A DNA stretch of 31,423 nucleotides from Pascua guehoae (lineage: Eukaryota > Basidiomycota > Tremellomycetes > Trichosporonales > Trichosporonaceae): the NCBI GenBank assembly GCA_001600415.1, contig BCJX01000001.1, forward strand, positions 184,551 to 215,973, given 5' to 3'. Under the pieces are notes generated by a model. That model ran no database searches, had not been told where the DNA came from, and saw only the letters and a list, made by a program, of their open reading frames with translations. A program made the translations under genes and the position numbers. Below, piece after piece: positions 9,261 to 19,803 of this stretch (the first letter of the stretch is position 1; the number at the start of each line of letters is the position of its first letter).

Positions 9261-9648
9261 ATGTTGTTCTACGTTACCATTACACTCTTCTCGGCCGTCG
9301 CCCTCGCCAAGGTCGGCGACCGCTGCAATGGCCACGGCGGCGCAATTGGTGAGTCTGTCCCCTTTTCTTCCACATCCTCCTCACCCAACGCAAGCTCTCT
9401 GTTCGGCGCTCTCCCTCGACTGACGGGCAGGCGTGTGCACGTACCTGAGCGACTGCGACCACTACGGCGGCGTGACGATCTACAACGGCTGTCCGAACGA
9501 CCCCCCCAACGTCCGCTGCTGCACAAAGGAGCACTGCCAGGGGACGCACAGCGAGTGTGGGTGGGGCTGCTACAATGGGCACCAGGTTAAGGGCCACTGT
9601 CCTGGTCCGGGCAACTTTCTCTGCTGTGTGTATTACAATCAGAAGTAG
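9261..9648 (+). CDS. Small secreted cysteine-rich protein (12 Cys)
   Basis: Two exons, 9261-9348 and 9431-9648, joined by an 82-nt phase-1 intron (donor GTGAGT, acceptor GGGCAG), give 101 residues. The first 16 residues (MLFYVTITLFSAVALA) are a signal peptide. The mature part has 12 cysteines in two related halves: GVCTYLSDC...GGV...GCPNDPPNVRCC and SECGWGC...GHCPGPGNFLCC. Both halves share the pattern C-x(n)-C ... CPxxPxxxxCC. This double CP..P..CC arrangement is known from fungal secreted proteins, where it often sits next to lysozyme-like or NlpC/P60-type wall-degrading domains; here it stands alone. It is probably extracellular and disulphide-rich. A role in the cell wall or as an effector is only a guess. 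Confidence 0.85.
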
Positions 9649-9714
9649 GATAGGTGTGGGGAGTCGGCCATGCTACAGTTATTCAGTTATTGGACGTAGC
9701 GCCAAGGTGCAGGG

Positions 9715-9750
9715 CATGGTGCAAGACATGGTGCAGGACATGGTGAAGGC
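9715..9750. repeat. 12-bp tandem repeat, three copies
   Basis: Three imperfect units of CATGGTGCAAGA lie in the 3' flank of the small secreted protein gene. No function is apparent. Confidence 0.7.
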
Positions 9751-10288
9751 ATCACTTTGGCCGCGTGAACAAGGTCCCGGGACTTGTCTGCGGAATAAGT
9801 AGGGGTAAAAGCAATGCTGGAGGGACATGTAGTCGCGGATCAAATGCCTGTGCACAGAGGAACACCTCACAAACAGGTCAAAGGCAGCTTGGAGTGTCTA
9901 CTATGACGAGGGGGGTCGCGGGTGGGGGTTCTTGGTGACTCTGCGGTAATGGCGCCTTGGCCCGCCAATATTCCGACCCGCGGCCTCGTGTTGGATTCAT
10001 GTTTGAATAGGCGGTGTGGCCGTGCCCTCGGAGGCTCTCGACTCGTGACGGCCTTGGCCCTGGTTGTGGGTGTGAAGAGGCCGTCGGCGGTACACAAGCA
10101 CAGAAGAATACCCATTTTTGCTTGGGCTCCGTTGCGCTGCCTTGTTCCTGCCATGCCCAAGCTATTGCAAGCACGCCCAACAACACTGTCTCGTCATTCC
10201 TACCCAAGCAACGATGCGGGCCAGTCCAAGCACGCCCCCTCTACTGCTCTGCCCGGCGCGTACCTCTCCATGCATCCCCCATTCCCCA
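9751..10288. other. Intergenic between convergent genes
   Basis: This stretch lies between the 3' end of the small secreted protein gene and the 3' end of the GH115 gene. No open frame with protein-like composition was found. Confidence 0.5.
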
Positions 10289-13200
10289 CTACACAATCAC
10301 AGAAGCAGGCGGTCCGAGGTAACTATACCCCCTCTCCCTGATCCCGCCAAAGTCGACCAGAACGCGCTCGAGCACAATCCCCGCCGTCATGCCGTAGACC
10401 GTAACACTGTGTTGTCCAGGAGTCGCCACGAGTACCGAGGTCGACACCACGCGGACCTCGTTAGCGACGACTTCCTCCCAGTCGTCTGGGAGTTCCCCCA
10501 GCCGGGTCTCTGGGACGGGGTAGATGGTGACGACCTCGCCCTGGTCAACCTGGACGCCGAGCGCGTTCCGGCGCCCGAGGATGTAATTGAGCGCCGGACC
10601 GAGGTGGAGAATCACCTGCGCTCGTCCAGTCGAGGTGGCCCAAAAGTCGTACCGCACGCTGGGTCCCTTGCCGGGTGCATACTGCCCAGAGTCGACGGGG
10701 AAGACGGACATGCCGCTCTGCGTGCGCCCGTAATGGGGGATTTCCGCCCACGCGTGGTCCCCCACGGCGGCTGTGCCCTGGTGCATGCCCGCTTCGATGG
10801 CGACGTACCCGTCGCCCTCGACGGGGCCATAAAATTCCCCCGTGGGGGAGTCGACATGCTTGAGAGGTATAGTGATGACGGTATGTGTGCCGTCCGAGCC
10901 GTCAATCGTGACGTGGCCTTCGCTTGCACTGCCCACCTTGGACCAGTCGACGCTGATCCACACGCGGTGGTCGTTCTTCCCGTCCCCCGTGATCCTGCCA
11001 CAGCGTGTAGACACCACGAGCCAGTCGGCGTCGGGCGTGGCTGTGAACTCGACGTCCTCGGGCCCGCCAGACGACACGTCCACCCATCGGTCCCGACCGT
11101 ACCTGTCCATCGGGAGGAGTGTCGGGTCTGGGCAATTGTATCCGAGTGGGCAGTTGTGCTTGTTGTCGCCAGGCCACGCGCCCGGACTGTTCTCAACTGT
11201 TATGCGGGTGTGGATTAGGAGGCCGTGGTCGTACGACCCTTGGGCGAGCGACACGAATGACACGGGTGGCAGCGAGTTGCGGACAGGCATCTGCCAGTAT
11301 TGGTACCCAATGTGGGTCTGTGACAGCATGCTGGGATGTCAGTGCCGGCAGGGACAAACCAACTCACTGTTTCCACTTGCCGTTGAGCAGCCTGTTAAAC
11401 TCTTCGGTCAGCTCGTGGTCGCGCTCAAATGCCGCAAGCGCATCGTGCGCGTACACTGTCGCGGCGGTGCGGCCCTGGGTCGCGTATAGGTTGGACTTTG
11501 CGGCTGAGACGTAGAGCCGGGCCAGGTTGGCCTGGAGCTGTAGCTGGACATGGATGAGTTCGTAGAATGGAATCTGTGCTTCTGGCGAGAGGTTATCGTA
11601 GATCTTCTTGGCACGCGTTTCCAGTGCTACCCAGTCGGCGAGAACATTCTCGGCTCTGGATGTCAGTCGGAAAATGAGCAGTAGGACTCACTCGTTATAG
11701 TTGAGAAGCGAAAACGTCTCGGCGTCGACCAACTCGGCCTTGCGCCGCGACGCGTACATGGACCATTTCGCCATGATATCCGCAATCTCTGCCGCGACGT
11801 CGTGGGTGACGTCAAAATCTCGCACAGCACGGTCCACGAGGTACTCTGTAAGTGACTCTCGTGGCCAGCGTGGCGCGTCGTAGGCCAAGTTCATAAAGTA
11901 CTCAAGGGGAAGCTCGAGCATCTTGAGGTCGCCGACATTTAGAATCCAGATGTTGTTCGTCTTGAAACTGAGCGCCACGTTGAGCTGCTCCCACACTGGT
12001 GGGTTAGCAGCGTTCCTGACATTGTACCCACTCTTAGCTAGTGGTACCGTGTTGATCCACTTGTAGTCGCGGGGGTCGCCGACGTCTATGAGTCAACTCC
12101 GTGTAGCATGGGCTATACTCACAGTCTGCGTGGTAGTATATGCCGCCGCCAGACTTCCACTCCTTGTCCTCTGGGAGCACCGCCATGAGGTTGCCCCAGT
12201 TATCGTCGGCGAGCATTGGCGTCACTGGCGAGGTCAACACAGGTCAGACTTCATGACCTACCTTCATCAGGGACCGTGAGGCCGTTGGCAAAGTATCCCA
12301 TGACCTCCTTGTACATGGCCCACATCTGGGGAATGTCGCTGATATCCTTGCGGGCGTGGACATTGCGCAGAATGTTCTGTTGTTCTGCGGTGATGTCTGG
12401 CGGGTAAGTTTACGGGCAGGTAGTCTTTACCCACTTTCAATGAGCGCTTTGTCGGCACCATCCAGCGGCAGATCGCCGTTCCCGCGCATTCCGACCGTGT
12501 ACACCGTCTCGCACTCCTTTGCGCGCTCAGCGCCATAGGTCCAAAAGTCACGCAAGAAGTCGGCATTGGTGCGAAAGTCCCAATCGCCAGAGCCGAAGGT
12601 GTCAAACTCTTTTTGGTTGCGGCTCATGGGCTCATGGTGTGATGTGCCCATCACGACGCCCATACGCTCTGCAAGCGCCTGGTTTGGCCCCGGGGACGCG
12701 GGATAGACGAGCTCGTCCACGCCGTCGACGGCAAACATGCTCGCCCACACTAGGGTCAGACTAGTTCAGAGGTACCAACATGAGGCGCCTCCAAAGAGGT
12801 AACTCACTCGCAGGCCACATATAGTTGCCCTTGAGGCGGAGCAGGAGCTCGAATGCCTTTTCATACATGCCCACCTGGAATGGGGGCCTGTCGCCCATCT
12901 CAAAGTGCTCGCGTGCCCAATTCCACAGGACCGGTTGCTCGTCGTTGAAGAAGAAGCCGCGGTACTTTACACTCGGCGGTCCGTGGGCATGGACCGCATC
13001 CCGGGGAAACGCGACCGTGGCGTGGTGCTTGGGTGCGACGTCGCCCCACCAGTACCATGGCGAGACGCCCATGTGCTCTGAGAGTGTGTACAAGGCGTAG
13101 ATTGCTCCGCGCTGGGGTGTGAGTTTAACCTTCTACGCATCCGATGGAAAACTCACGCGGTCACTACCGGTGATGAGGAGCGCGTCGTCCACGCCGTCGA

Positions 13201-13630
13201 GGGGTGTTTGGACGACACGGGCGTCGAATGCCTCCCACTGGCCCTCGAGGTCGGCCGCATGGTTGCCGAGCGGGACTTGGGCCCCATCAGAGTGCCATTC
13301 CGCCGTATCCGACTGGCGCCGGCCAATACGCCTGATCAGGCTCGACCCCACCGTCCCCACAATGATGGCGCTCGTGATACCGCCAGGCAACACGTCGGCG
13401 TACACCTCTGGCTTGGTGCCAGTCACCCGCAGCACGTCGTCTGCAAACGTGCGCACCGCTATGTGGAGCGCCTCGGCATCGCCCGAGTCGTACAAGATTG
13501 GCAAGGCGGACGAGGCAGACGCGAGCGTCAGTGCTGCATCCGACGGCGTAAAGGTGAGGACGTTTGGGAGGCCGAGTGCTGCGGCGAGTTGCCCGGCCAG
13601 GAGCGCCGGCAGGAGTAGGAGGAACAGCAT
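10289..13630 (-). CDS. Secreted glycoside hydrolase family 115 xylan alpha-glucuronidase
   Basis: Eight exons: 13630-13157, 13111-12808, 12749-12435, 12396-12262, 12224-12123, 12085-11692, 11655-11368, 11330-10289. Together they encode 1,017 residues, normal for fungal GH115. The start gives a signal peptide (MLFLLLLPALLAGQLAAALG). GH115 hallmarks are in order: GRRQSDTAEW, RGAIYALYTLSEHMGVSPWY (from 159), RGFFFNDEQP (209-218), KGNYMWPAMW (about 252-261), GTSHHEPMSRNQ (about 294-305), DDNWGN, and KWKHMLSQTHIGYQYW before the C-terminal domain. GH115 enzymes remove 4-O-methylglucuronic acid from xylan, so this one should act outside the cell on hemicellulose. All seven introns are 36-58 nt, mostly with GTGAGT donors and a GAC-type branch point. 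The third intron uses donor GTGGGT to keep frame. No xylanase neighbour is present. Confidence 0.93.
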
Positions 13631-13984
13631 GGCGGGCGGGTCTAGGCTACGACGAGTGAGCAGTGTACCGTGTCATGCTTAAATGTAGTCGTCTCCCGTT
13701 GCTATTTCAGCACGATATGCAGCGCACAAGGTGGGCTGGCGGTAGGCGCTGTGGGGCTGTCGCAAGAGGCCGAGGTGCAATCTCGGCGAGTTGATCGGGC
13801 CGGACTGGCCGGGCTTCGGGCCCCCGTCGCCGGCCGCTGTGACCTGGCATGGGGTTTGTGGACTGGGTACACAATGGCCTCCTCATGTCGCCTCGTGCAT
13901 CCGGTGTGCTTGCGGACTAGAGAGTGGTGCAACCGAGCAGATGAGTAGAAGAGTAGATGGGCAAAAAGGAAGAGGAGTGGATTT
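13631..13984. other. Promoter region of the GH115 gene and tRNA-Tyr 3' flank
   Basis: No gene. A TTTAAG element on the minus strand near 13676-13681 lies about 50 nt upstream of the GH115 start. The A5 run at 13963-13967 is the T-run terminator of tRNA-Tyr. Confidence 0.5.
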
Positions 13985-14075
13985 CTCTCGACTGTGAGTC
14001 GAACACAGGACCTGCGGATTCAAAGTGGGGATAACCAATTACAGTCCGACGCTCTACCAACTGAGCTATCGAGAG
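13985..14075 (-). tRNA. tRNA-Tyr (anticodon GTA), with 19-nt intron
   Basis: On the minus strand the acceptor CTCTCGA pairs perfectly with TCGAGAG and the T stem CTGTG with CACAG (loop TTCGACT). D arm is GCTC-AGTTGGTA-GAGC. The anticodon loop begins CTGTAA, giving GTA, followed by a 19-nt intron; tRNA-Tyr carries an intron in nearly all eukaryotes. The outermost anticodon-stem pair (27-43) is a U-C mismatch. A T5 run follows. Confidence 0.92.
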
Positions 14076-14737
14076 GATTACGTAATGACCATTCCTGGTA
14101 ATCATCTCTCCTGGTGGACTGTGAATGATGAGAGCGTCGATCTCTTTGATGACGTACACCTCGTCAATGATGGTAGTGGCTCCATGAAAGATATCGTCGG
14201 ACCCTTCTGCCATCCCATCTCCTTCGAGTCCTATTGCAGGAAGATGGTCCATGTGGTACGTCCCATCTGCCACACTTGGCCACTGCCCGGTCTCGTCTCA
14301 GGGCACTGGCCTCCCGAGCAGCCGAGTATGAGCAGCCGGGGTACCGAGGTGTACCGACAAAACGCAACGCTCACCAGTAGCTGCGACCGGGAGGCCGGCG
14401 TGGGCCGAGACAAGTTCACCAAGGCCAAGCCCGCCGCAGACTGACCACTGACCACTGTCTGTCTCACCCAATATTCACCTACAGGATGCGCGCAGCACCA
14501 GAGCAGAGGAAGAATGAAACTAGTTTTCGATCACCCGGCTCGGAGTGCCCTGGAAATCCAGCAGCCACCCACCCAATGCCGGTGCCGGCATCGGGGGGTA
14601 CTATGACACGCATCGCCGTCATGGCCAGCGTGACATGAACATTATCCTAAATGGCTCCCAAACCTAGTCCAACAGATGACGCTTGCACCACGCCTGCGCG
14701 CATGCTCGCTCGCCTTGGCGCCGAAATGGGCCCATGG
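14076..14737. other. Intergenic, nothing assigned
   Basis: Between 14076 and 14270 both strands stay open with somewhat protein-like text (minus strand: TTIIDEVYVIKEIDALII). Neither strand has splice sites, a start context or a known family, so no gene is called. Confidence 0.4.
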
Positions 14738-14743
14738 TATAAG
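14738..14743 (+). promoter_or_regulatory. TATA box upstream of the glycine-zipper protein gene
   Basis: TATAAG, 108 nt before the ATG at 14846, followed by a CA-rich leader (AACGCACACCCAACACGCAC) typical of 5' untranslated regions in this window. Confidence 0.5.
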
Positions 14744-14845
14744 AACCACCACAGAGCAAAGAAGCGCTTTACCTTCATCCCAGTTGTCTCCCAGAACGTC
14801 ATCAACAGCTGATCCCCAAAACGCACACCCAACACGCACCCAGCC

Positions 14846-16198
14846 ATGCTCAACGCCAACAACGCAGCGAGAGGGGGCAGCCGCTCCCCAAGCCCGAACC
14901 CGAACATTGCGGAAAAGTCGGATGACCTCCCGGAGCCGTGGTACGTGCACACCACTCCGCTTCCGCTGGCCGCTGGAGTTGCCGGGAGCGATGCCGCTGT
15001 CGCCTCTCGGAGCATTTCTGACAATCTGACACGCAGGGTCCGCCAGTGGTCAGATGAATACAGCACCTGGTTCTACGTGCGTCCACATTACTCGTCCAGG
15101 CATCGCTGCACTCTCGTGTCGGTGGCGACGGCGGGGATCCTGTCTGTGCTCGGTTCCTGACGGCGGCGGTGACGATGACACTGTACACCGTCATGTCGTC
15201 ACCGACTGCAGCGGCGCACCAGGCACCTTCGCCGTTAGCTGCTCCACCCCCCCGTCCCGCCCACTGACCACGATCACGACCACTACACCCTCGTCCGCGT
15301 CCCCCCCATCCCTCCCCAGCGCTCCACTGACGTCCAGATCAACCCGAAGACGCAACCCCCGACGATCACATGGACGCACCCCCTCGCCGCCGACGGCGAG
15401 GCCCACCCCGAGCAAGTGGATGCGGTCAAGCACTGCCAGCACGCGTACGAGTGCGAGCACGGCCCAGCCACGGGCAAAGACCAGGCCGGGAGCAGCAACC
15501 AACAGCACCTGCAGCCGCCCTCGTATGCCGACTCGACGTCGTCGTCGTCGTCGGGTGGGCGGCGGCGGCCGACGTCGCAGCCAAACTCGCGCCCCACGAG
15601 CCAGTACCAGCTCGAGGGGAACCGGGTGCTGGACGACAATGACGCGGCGCTCGAGCGGCTGTACAACCGCCCCGCCGAGGGGACGGCGGGGTCGGGGTAT
15701 GGCTCGGGCTCGAGCCGGCTCATGGGGAGTGGGATCAGTGGGGGTGGGGGGAGTGGGATGGGGGCTGCTCTGGGCGGTGGTGCTGGGGGGCTCCTCCTCG
15801 GTGCCCTGCTTAGTGTGAGTAGAGTGTCTCTTGGTGCCGTTCGTCACGCCACCCCACGACGAGCACGCACACCACACACACACACGGACGTGACTAACAC
15901 TGTGCAGGGGAAAAACTCGCGGAGGACATACTACGGCGGCAGCAGGATGTACGGCATGCCCCTCGGCCCGCCCCCGTTCATGGGCATGGGCGGGATGGGC
16001 ATGATGGGCCGCCCGATGATTATCGGCGGCGGGCCGTTTGGTATGGGCGGAATGGGCGGCATGGGCATGCGTCCCATGGGTATGGGCGGCATGGGCATGA
16101 TGGGCGGGCCGTTTGGCATGGGCGGCATGGGGATGGGTATGGGTGGGCGACACCATGGCGGATTCGGTGGTGGATGTGGGCCTGGGCGGCGGTGGTAA
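14846..16198 (+). CDS. Hypothetical protein with glycine-zipper segment and Gly/Met-rich C-terminus
   Basis: Best model: exons 14846-15076, 15239-15814 and 15908-16198, about 365 residues. The last intron (15815-15907, GTGAGT...GTGCAG) is clear. The first intron (donor GTGCGT at 15077, acceptor GTTAG ending at 15238) is inferred, because the downstream frame has an in-frame TAG at 15236-15238 and no ATG of its own. Visible parts are a polar N-terminus (RSPSPNPNIAEKSDDLPEPW), a Pro/His stretch (PPTDHDHDHYTLVRVPP), a low-complexity Ser/Gln middle with PPSY, a glycine-zipper-like hydrophobic segment GMGAALGGGAGGLLLGALL, and a tail of GMGGMGMMGGPFGMGG repeats ending GGRHHGGFGGG. The zipper could insert in or pack against a membrane. 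The Met/His tail could bind metal. No family is recognised. Alternatively, 14846-15160 could be a separate 104-residue frame. Confidence 0.5.
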
Positions 16199-16952
16199 GT
16201 GCGGCCCCTGGCCCCTGGGCGAGGTCGGGATGTACATGCGAATGGGATCCGTGTACGAGTGTAAACGTTGAAACTACCTTGGGATAGAAACACGATACAT
16301 ACTGCAGCTTGTAACATGAATTTCGATAGCCCGTGGGCCACGGACCCTGCCCGCTGCCTCGGCCCCTTCGGCTCTGGGGAGACCCAATTTCCGCTCTACC
16401 TCGTTGAATCCATGGGCCGCCGCTAGCCAGAACAAGCACAGCAACACTCTACAACACGCCGTCATCGCTCACGGAAACCCTCACATTGCAAGAGCACCGC
16501 ACACACCGCACACCCGTACACTGACCACATTCATCCTCACGTCCACACACTCACACAAGGGGAATGCTGCACTGGACCGTTCACCGCCACCCGCCATGCT
16601 GACTGCACCACCATTCACAGCCACCTTGCACCTTATTGCTTGCTCACCACACATTGACCAAGGGGGCGAGGGCCCAGAGTGTACATGTGTGCAGCACAGT
16701 ACGTGGTCCATGCTCGTGCCAGGGCACCAACAGACGACAAGGTTGGACACGACACGCACCAGCCTCCTCGTGATGGCCGATGGCTTTGCACAGCTTTGCA
16801 GGCAACTGGCCATTATTACTACTTATTCAGAGCGGCTTGTCCAACTTGCATCCTCTCATTCCTCTCCGCCCACAACACTGTCGCCACAACACCCCTTATC
16901 CCTTGCCTTGCCATTCCATTACAATTGTCCCCCCTCTGCGTACCACAACACA
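16199..16952. other. Intergenic and 5' leader of the first BTB-type gene
   Basis: The frame of the BTB-type gene stays open back to 16404, but the extension is rich in His, Thr and Pro and lacks protein character. The ATG at 16953 is therefore preferred as the start. A C/T-rich leader (CAATTGTCCCCCCTCTGCG, then TACCACAACACA) precedes it and is partly shared with the second gene, which supports this start. No other gene is seen. Confidence 0.5.
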
Positions 16953-17855
16953 ATGCCCTCGGACACCGACGCACCCGCACCCACTGCGGCGCTCAACTTC
17001 CACCAAGACTTTGACACGCCGTCGACGGCCGCGATTCTCCAGACGCCCGACGGCACATGCTTCCGCTTTGACCTGGGCGTGCTCGCGCTCTTCTCGTCGT
17101 TCTTTGCCGGCCTCAAGTCGCTCCCTCGGTCGGGGGACGACGAGGACCAAATCATTCCGCTCCCTTCGACCACGCGCGACGCTCTTCACTTTACGCTATC
17201 GGCGATCAAGGCGACGCTGCGTGGCCGCGCTCCGGCCATTCCAGTAGACGAGGACCTGTGCGACGCGCTGCTTGAGACGGCCGACGCGTACGATCTTCCG
17301 GTCATCTACCCGTCGCTGCTGAGGAGGGCAGAGGCGGACAATGGCGTCGCTCCGGGGACGTGTCTCGTGATTGCGCTCCTGGCGCATGACAAGCGAGCCG
17401 TGGAGCATTACTCGCTCCAAGTCCTGACGGACGACAGCGACTACCGCCCAGCCCTCACTCGCGCGCTCGAAGCGCGTGAGCCCGATGCGGCCCGTATGCT
17501 TGCCGAACATGGAAAAACGTGGCAAAGCGCCCTCGACGACTTTGAAGCCAAGGCAGCCAGGACTACACGGTTTGGCTTCCAAAGCGCATTCGACGACAGT
17601 TGCATTGGTATTGGCGGCGGCGACCAGTGCGACGAGTACATCAAGTGGCGTGGCGAAATCGTCCCTCTCGTCCGCCGTGAAGCTGCCGCCTGTCGCAAAA
17701 AACTCGCATTCGACCCCTCACTCATGGCGGGCAGGGGGTATATTTACACTCCAAACACGTCGTGTTTGACTTGCCGCGATCGCATTCAGCGTATCATCAA
17801 CTGGGCGTTGGAGGCTGCTATCCCCGCATCCGTCTATATGTTCAACCTCGAGTAG
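16953..17855 (+). CDS. BTB/POZ-type domain protein
   Basis: Single exon, 300 residues, start ATG 16953, stop TAG. The N-terminal part (residues about 15-120) has the order of a BTB fold: FHQDFDTPSTAAILQTPDG, then CFRFDLGVLALFSSFF, SLPRSGDDEDQIIPLPST, and a helical DALHFTLSAIKATLRG. It is followed by a BACK-like helical stretch (DLCDALLETADAYDLPVIY, and LVIALLAHDKRAVEHYS). The C-terminal third has CDEYIKW and a CLTCRDRI pair of cysteines. The family is known in Tremellomycetes as many lineage-specific copies of unknown role; BTB folds serve as dimerisation or ubiquitin-ligase adaptor modules. It is a tandem paralogue of the next gene, 633 bp downstream. Confidence 0.8.
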   Translation: MPSDTDAPAPTAALNFHQDFDTPSTAAILQTPDGTCFRFDLGVLALFSSFFAGLKSLPRSGDDEDQIIPLPSTTRDALHFTLSAIKATLRGRAPAIPVDEDLCDALLETADAYDLPVIYPSLLRRAEADNGVAPGTCLVIALLAHDKRAVEHYSLQVLTDDSDYRPALTRALEAREPDAARMLAEHGKTWQSALDDFEAKAARTTRFGFQSAFDDSCIGIGGGDQCDEYIKWRGEIVPLVRREAAACRKKLAFDPSLMAGRGYIYTPNTSCLTCRDRIQRIINWALEAAIPASVYMFNLE

Positions 17856-18218
17856 GGCGTGGAAGCGGAATGGCGACTTTGCCACACTGAGCCTCCAACA
17901 GATGGCAACCCTCACCGTTCTGTTCCTCCCTCGCCCTCCGTGTCTTCGTCCCATACATCTGATGCAGTCACTCGTTTCCATTAACCATGGCGATGCTCCA
18001 AACCCCCAAATCTCAGAGGTTTGATTAATGATGAAGGTTGAATCAGGTGTCGACCGGTGTGGCAATAGACCACACTCTTCCCAACCTCGGTCACGTATTC
18101 ATCTCTCTGCCCAGTGACACAGTCCGTGCTCGCGTCAGTGCCCATAGGCCGGGCCACCGGCTACATGCACATACCATGCACAGCAGCCTCTTCATACCTT
18201 GCATGGCTTGCACAGCTT

Positions 18219-18253
18219 GCATCGCATCGCATCGCATCGCATCGCATCGCATC
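18219..18253. repeat. (GCATC)7 microsatellite
   Basis: Seven perfect GCATC units between the two BTB-type genes, ending in a GCATG variant. The rest of 17856-18487 has no gene apart from the leader of the second BTB-type gene. Confidence 0.95.
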
Positions 18254-18487
18254 GCATGGCTTGGCAGCTGACCACCGCACAGATCACCTCACTCGCACAC
18301 ATGGAGCCCTTCTGGCCCGCTCCTTCAACTTGGATGCTCTCATCCTCCCTCAACCCCGTACCTTTCACCCTCATCACAACACGTCTATCCCTTGCCGCCT
18401 TGCACTACACTTTTTCTCGCTCTGCGTACCACAACGCCTTTACCTCGTTTGTTGCCACTACACTTGTCGTTCCCATCGCACCACGCC

Positions 18488-19391
18488 ATGCTCCCGGACG
18501 CGGACCCGCCCGTGTCCACCGCGACGCCGCTCAAGTTCCACCCCGACTTTGACACGCCGTCGACCGCCGCGATCCTCCAGACGCCGGACGACACATGTTT
18601 CCGTTTTGACCTCGGGGTGTTGGCGACGTTTTCGTCCTTCTTCGAAGATCTCAAGTCACTTCCTCCGTCGGGGGACAAGGACCAAGTCATTCCGCTCCCT
18701 TCGACGACGAGTGACGCTCTTCACTTTGCGCTCTCGGCGATCAACGCTGCCTTGCGCGGGCGCCTTCATATTGGCCGTCATGTTTGATAATGACCTCTGC
18801 GACACGCTGTTTCAGACAGCAGACGCATACGACCTTCCAGTCATCTTCCCTTCTCTCCTGACGACTGCAAAGCACATCCACGGCGTTTCGGTGACCACCT
18901 CGTTGGTCATCGCAATCCTCGCCCATGACAAGCCGGCAGTCGAAATGCTGTCGCTGGCGGCCCTAGGCCACAATAGCTATCGCGCCACCGTCGCGCGTTT
19001 TCTCGAATACCAAAAGCCAGGCTCTGTTCTCGAGCTACTGAATCACCACATGCGGTGGCATGCCGCTCTGGACAGATTCGAGGATGCGATTATCAACGGA
19101 TCGCAGCCTTTCGGGCTCCCCAGATCTTGGAATAATGGTTGTACGTACAACAACCAGTGCGTCGAGTATATCAAGTGGGGAAGCAGCGGCTTCTCGCATT
19201 TCCTCGCCTACGAGGCCCACATCTATCGCAAGCACCTCGTTACCCATGCCCATCTTCTGGTCAAGGGGCGGATCCCTTGCACTCCGAATACAAACTGTCC
19301 AACCTGCTACGCTGTGGCACAGGCGAACATCGAACACTGGGCTTGCGTCACGATTCCGCCCTCTGCCTATACACTCACTCTCCAACTATAA
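18488..19391 (+). pseudogene. Second BTB/POZ-type gene, frameshifted tandem paralogue
   Basis: Aligned with the gene at 16953 this starts MLPDADPPVSTATPLKF, keeps DFDTPSTAAILQTPDDTCFRF, and stays in frame to AINAALRGRLHI. That frame then stops at 18785-18787. The rest of the protein (DNDLCDTLFQTADAYDLPVI, then LVIAILAHDKPAVE, CVEYIKW and CPTCYAVA, stop 19389-19391) is in the next frame. Counting bases between the conserved LRGR and DLC points gives 46 nt here against 42 in the intact paralogue, so a net 4-nt gain causes the shift, near 18750-18785. No splice donor and acceptor pair can repair it without deleting conserved residues. About 200 codons after the shift remain stop-free, so the break is recent, or is a sequencing or assembly error. 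Confidence 0.75.
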
Positions 19392-19803
19392 TCGTCCAGC
19401 TCTTGTCACACCTGAACATGTGGTTCCACCCCCACAGGCGCGCGCCGCGTCTTGTTCCGCCACACTCGTTCGACCGGTTTGATCCCCCTTGCCCTCGCCC
19501 ACGACCCTCACGACCCCCACGCCGCACCCTCCCTCCTCCCATACGTTTTATGCAGTCTCACTTTCCTATTCACCAGAATGTGCGTGGTGGGCCAAAGCCT
19601 GCCCCAGAGTTGCAGAGGTACACAGACGGCATGCAAAGGGGGGGGGGGGNGGGGAGGGGCTGACAACAAAGGCCATGGGCCAAACCACACATGTTCACAG
19701 AGGGACACTGAACCGCGGCACACACGACGATTTGTGCTGCGGCTAGCATTGTGCAAACCTTGCGCCCCGCAAACAAAAAATAAAACTGGCATGACGAGCC
19801 TGT
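19392..19803. other. Intergenic with G-run and one ambiguous base
   Basis: A run of 12 G (19638-19649), an N at 19650 and GGGG after it mark an unresolved homopolymer in the assembly. The remainder is C/T-rich (19440-19550) with no gene recognised. It separates the convergent ends of the BTB pseudogene and the DUF3224-like gene. Confidence 0.6.

Noticed and set aside
10118..11218. Plus-strand open frame of 366 codons
   Set aside because: Exact antisense of the last GH115 exon; GC-rich codon use on the minus strand keeps the opposite frame open.
14076..14444. Possible coding frame on either strand next to tRNA-Tyr
   Set aside because: Both strands are open with similar quality, no start context or splice sites, and no family resemblance.
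15191..16237. Minus-strand open frame of 348 codons rich in His and Arg
   Set aside because: Antisense of the Gly/Met-rich gene; the composition mirrors the GGC/ATG repeats, and the plus strand has the good intron.
16404..16952. N-terminal extension of the first BTB-type gene
   Set aside because: Open by chance, rich in His/Thr/Pro; the paralogue starts at the position matching 16953.
18750..18785. Intron that would restore the second BTB-type gene
   Set aside because: No donor and acceptor pair of usable size; any choice removes residues conserved with the paralogue.
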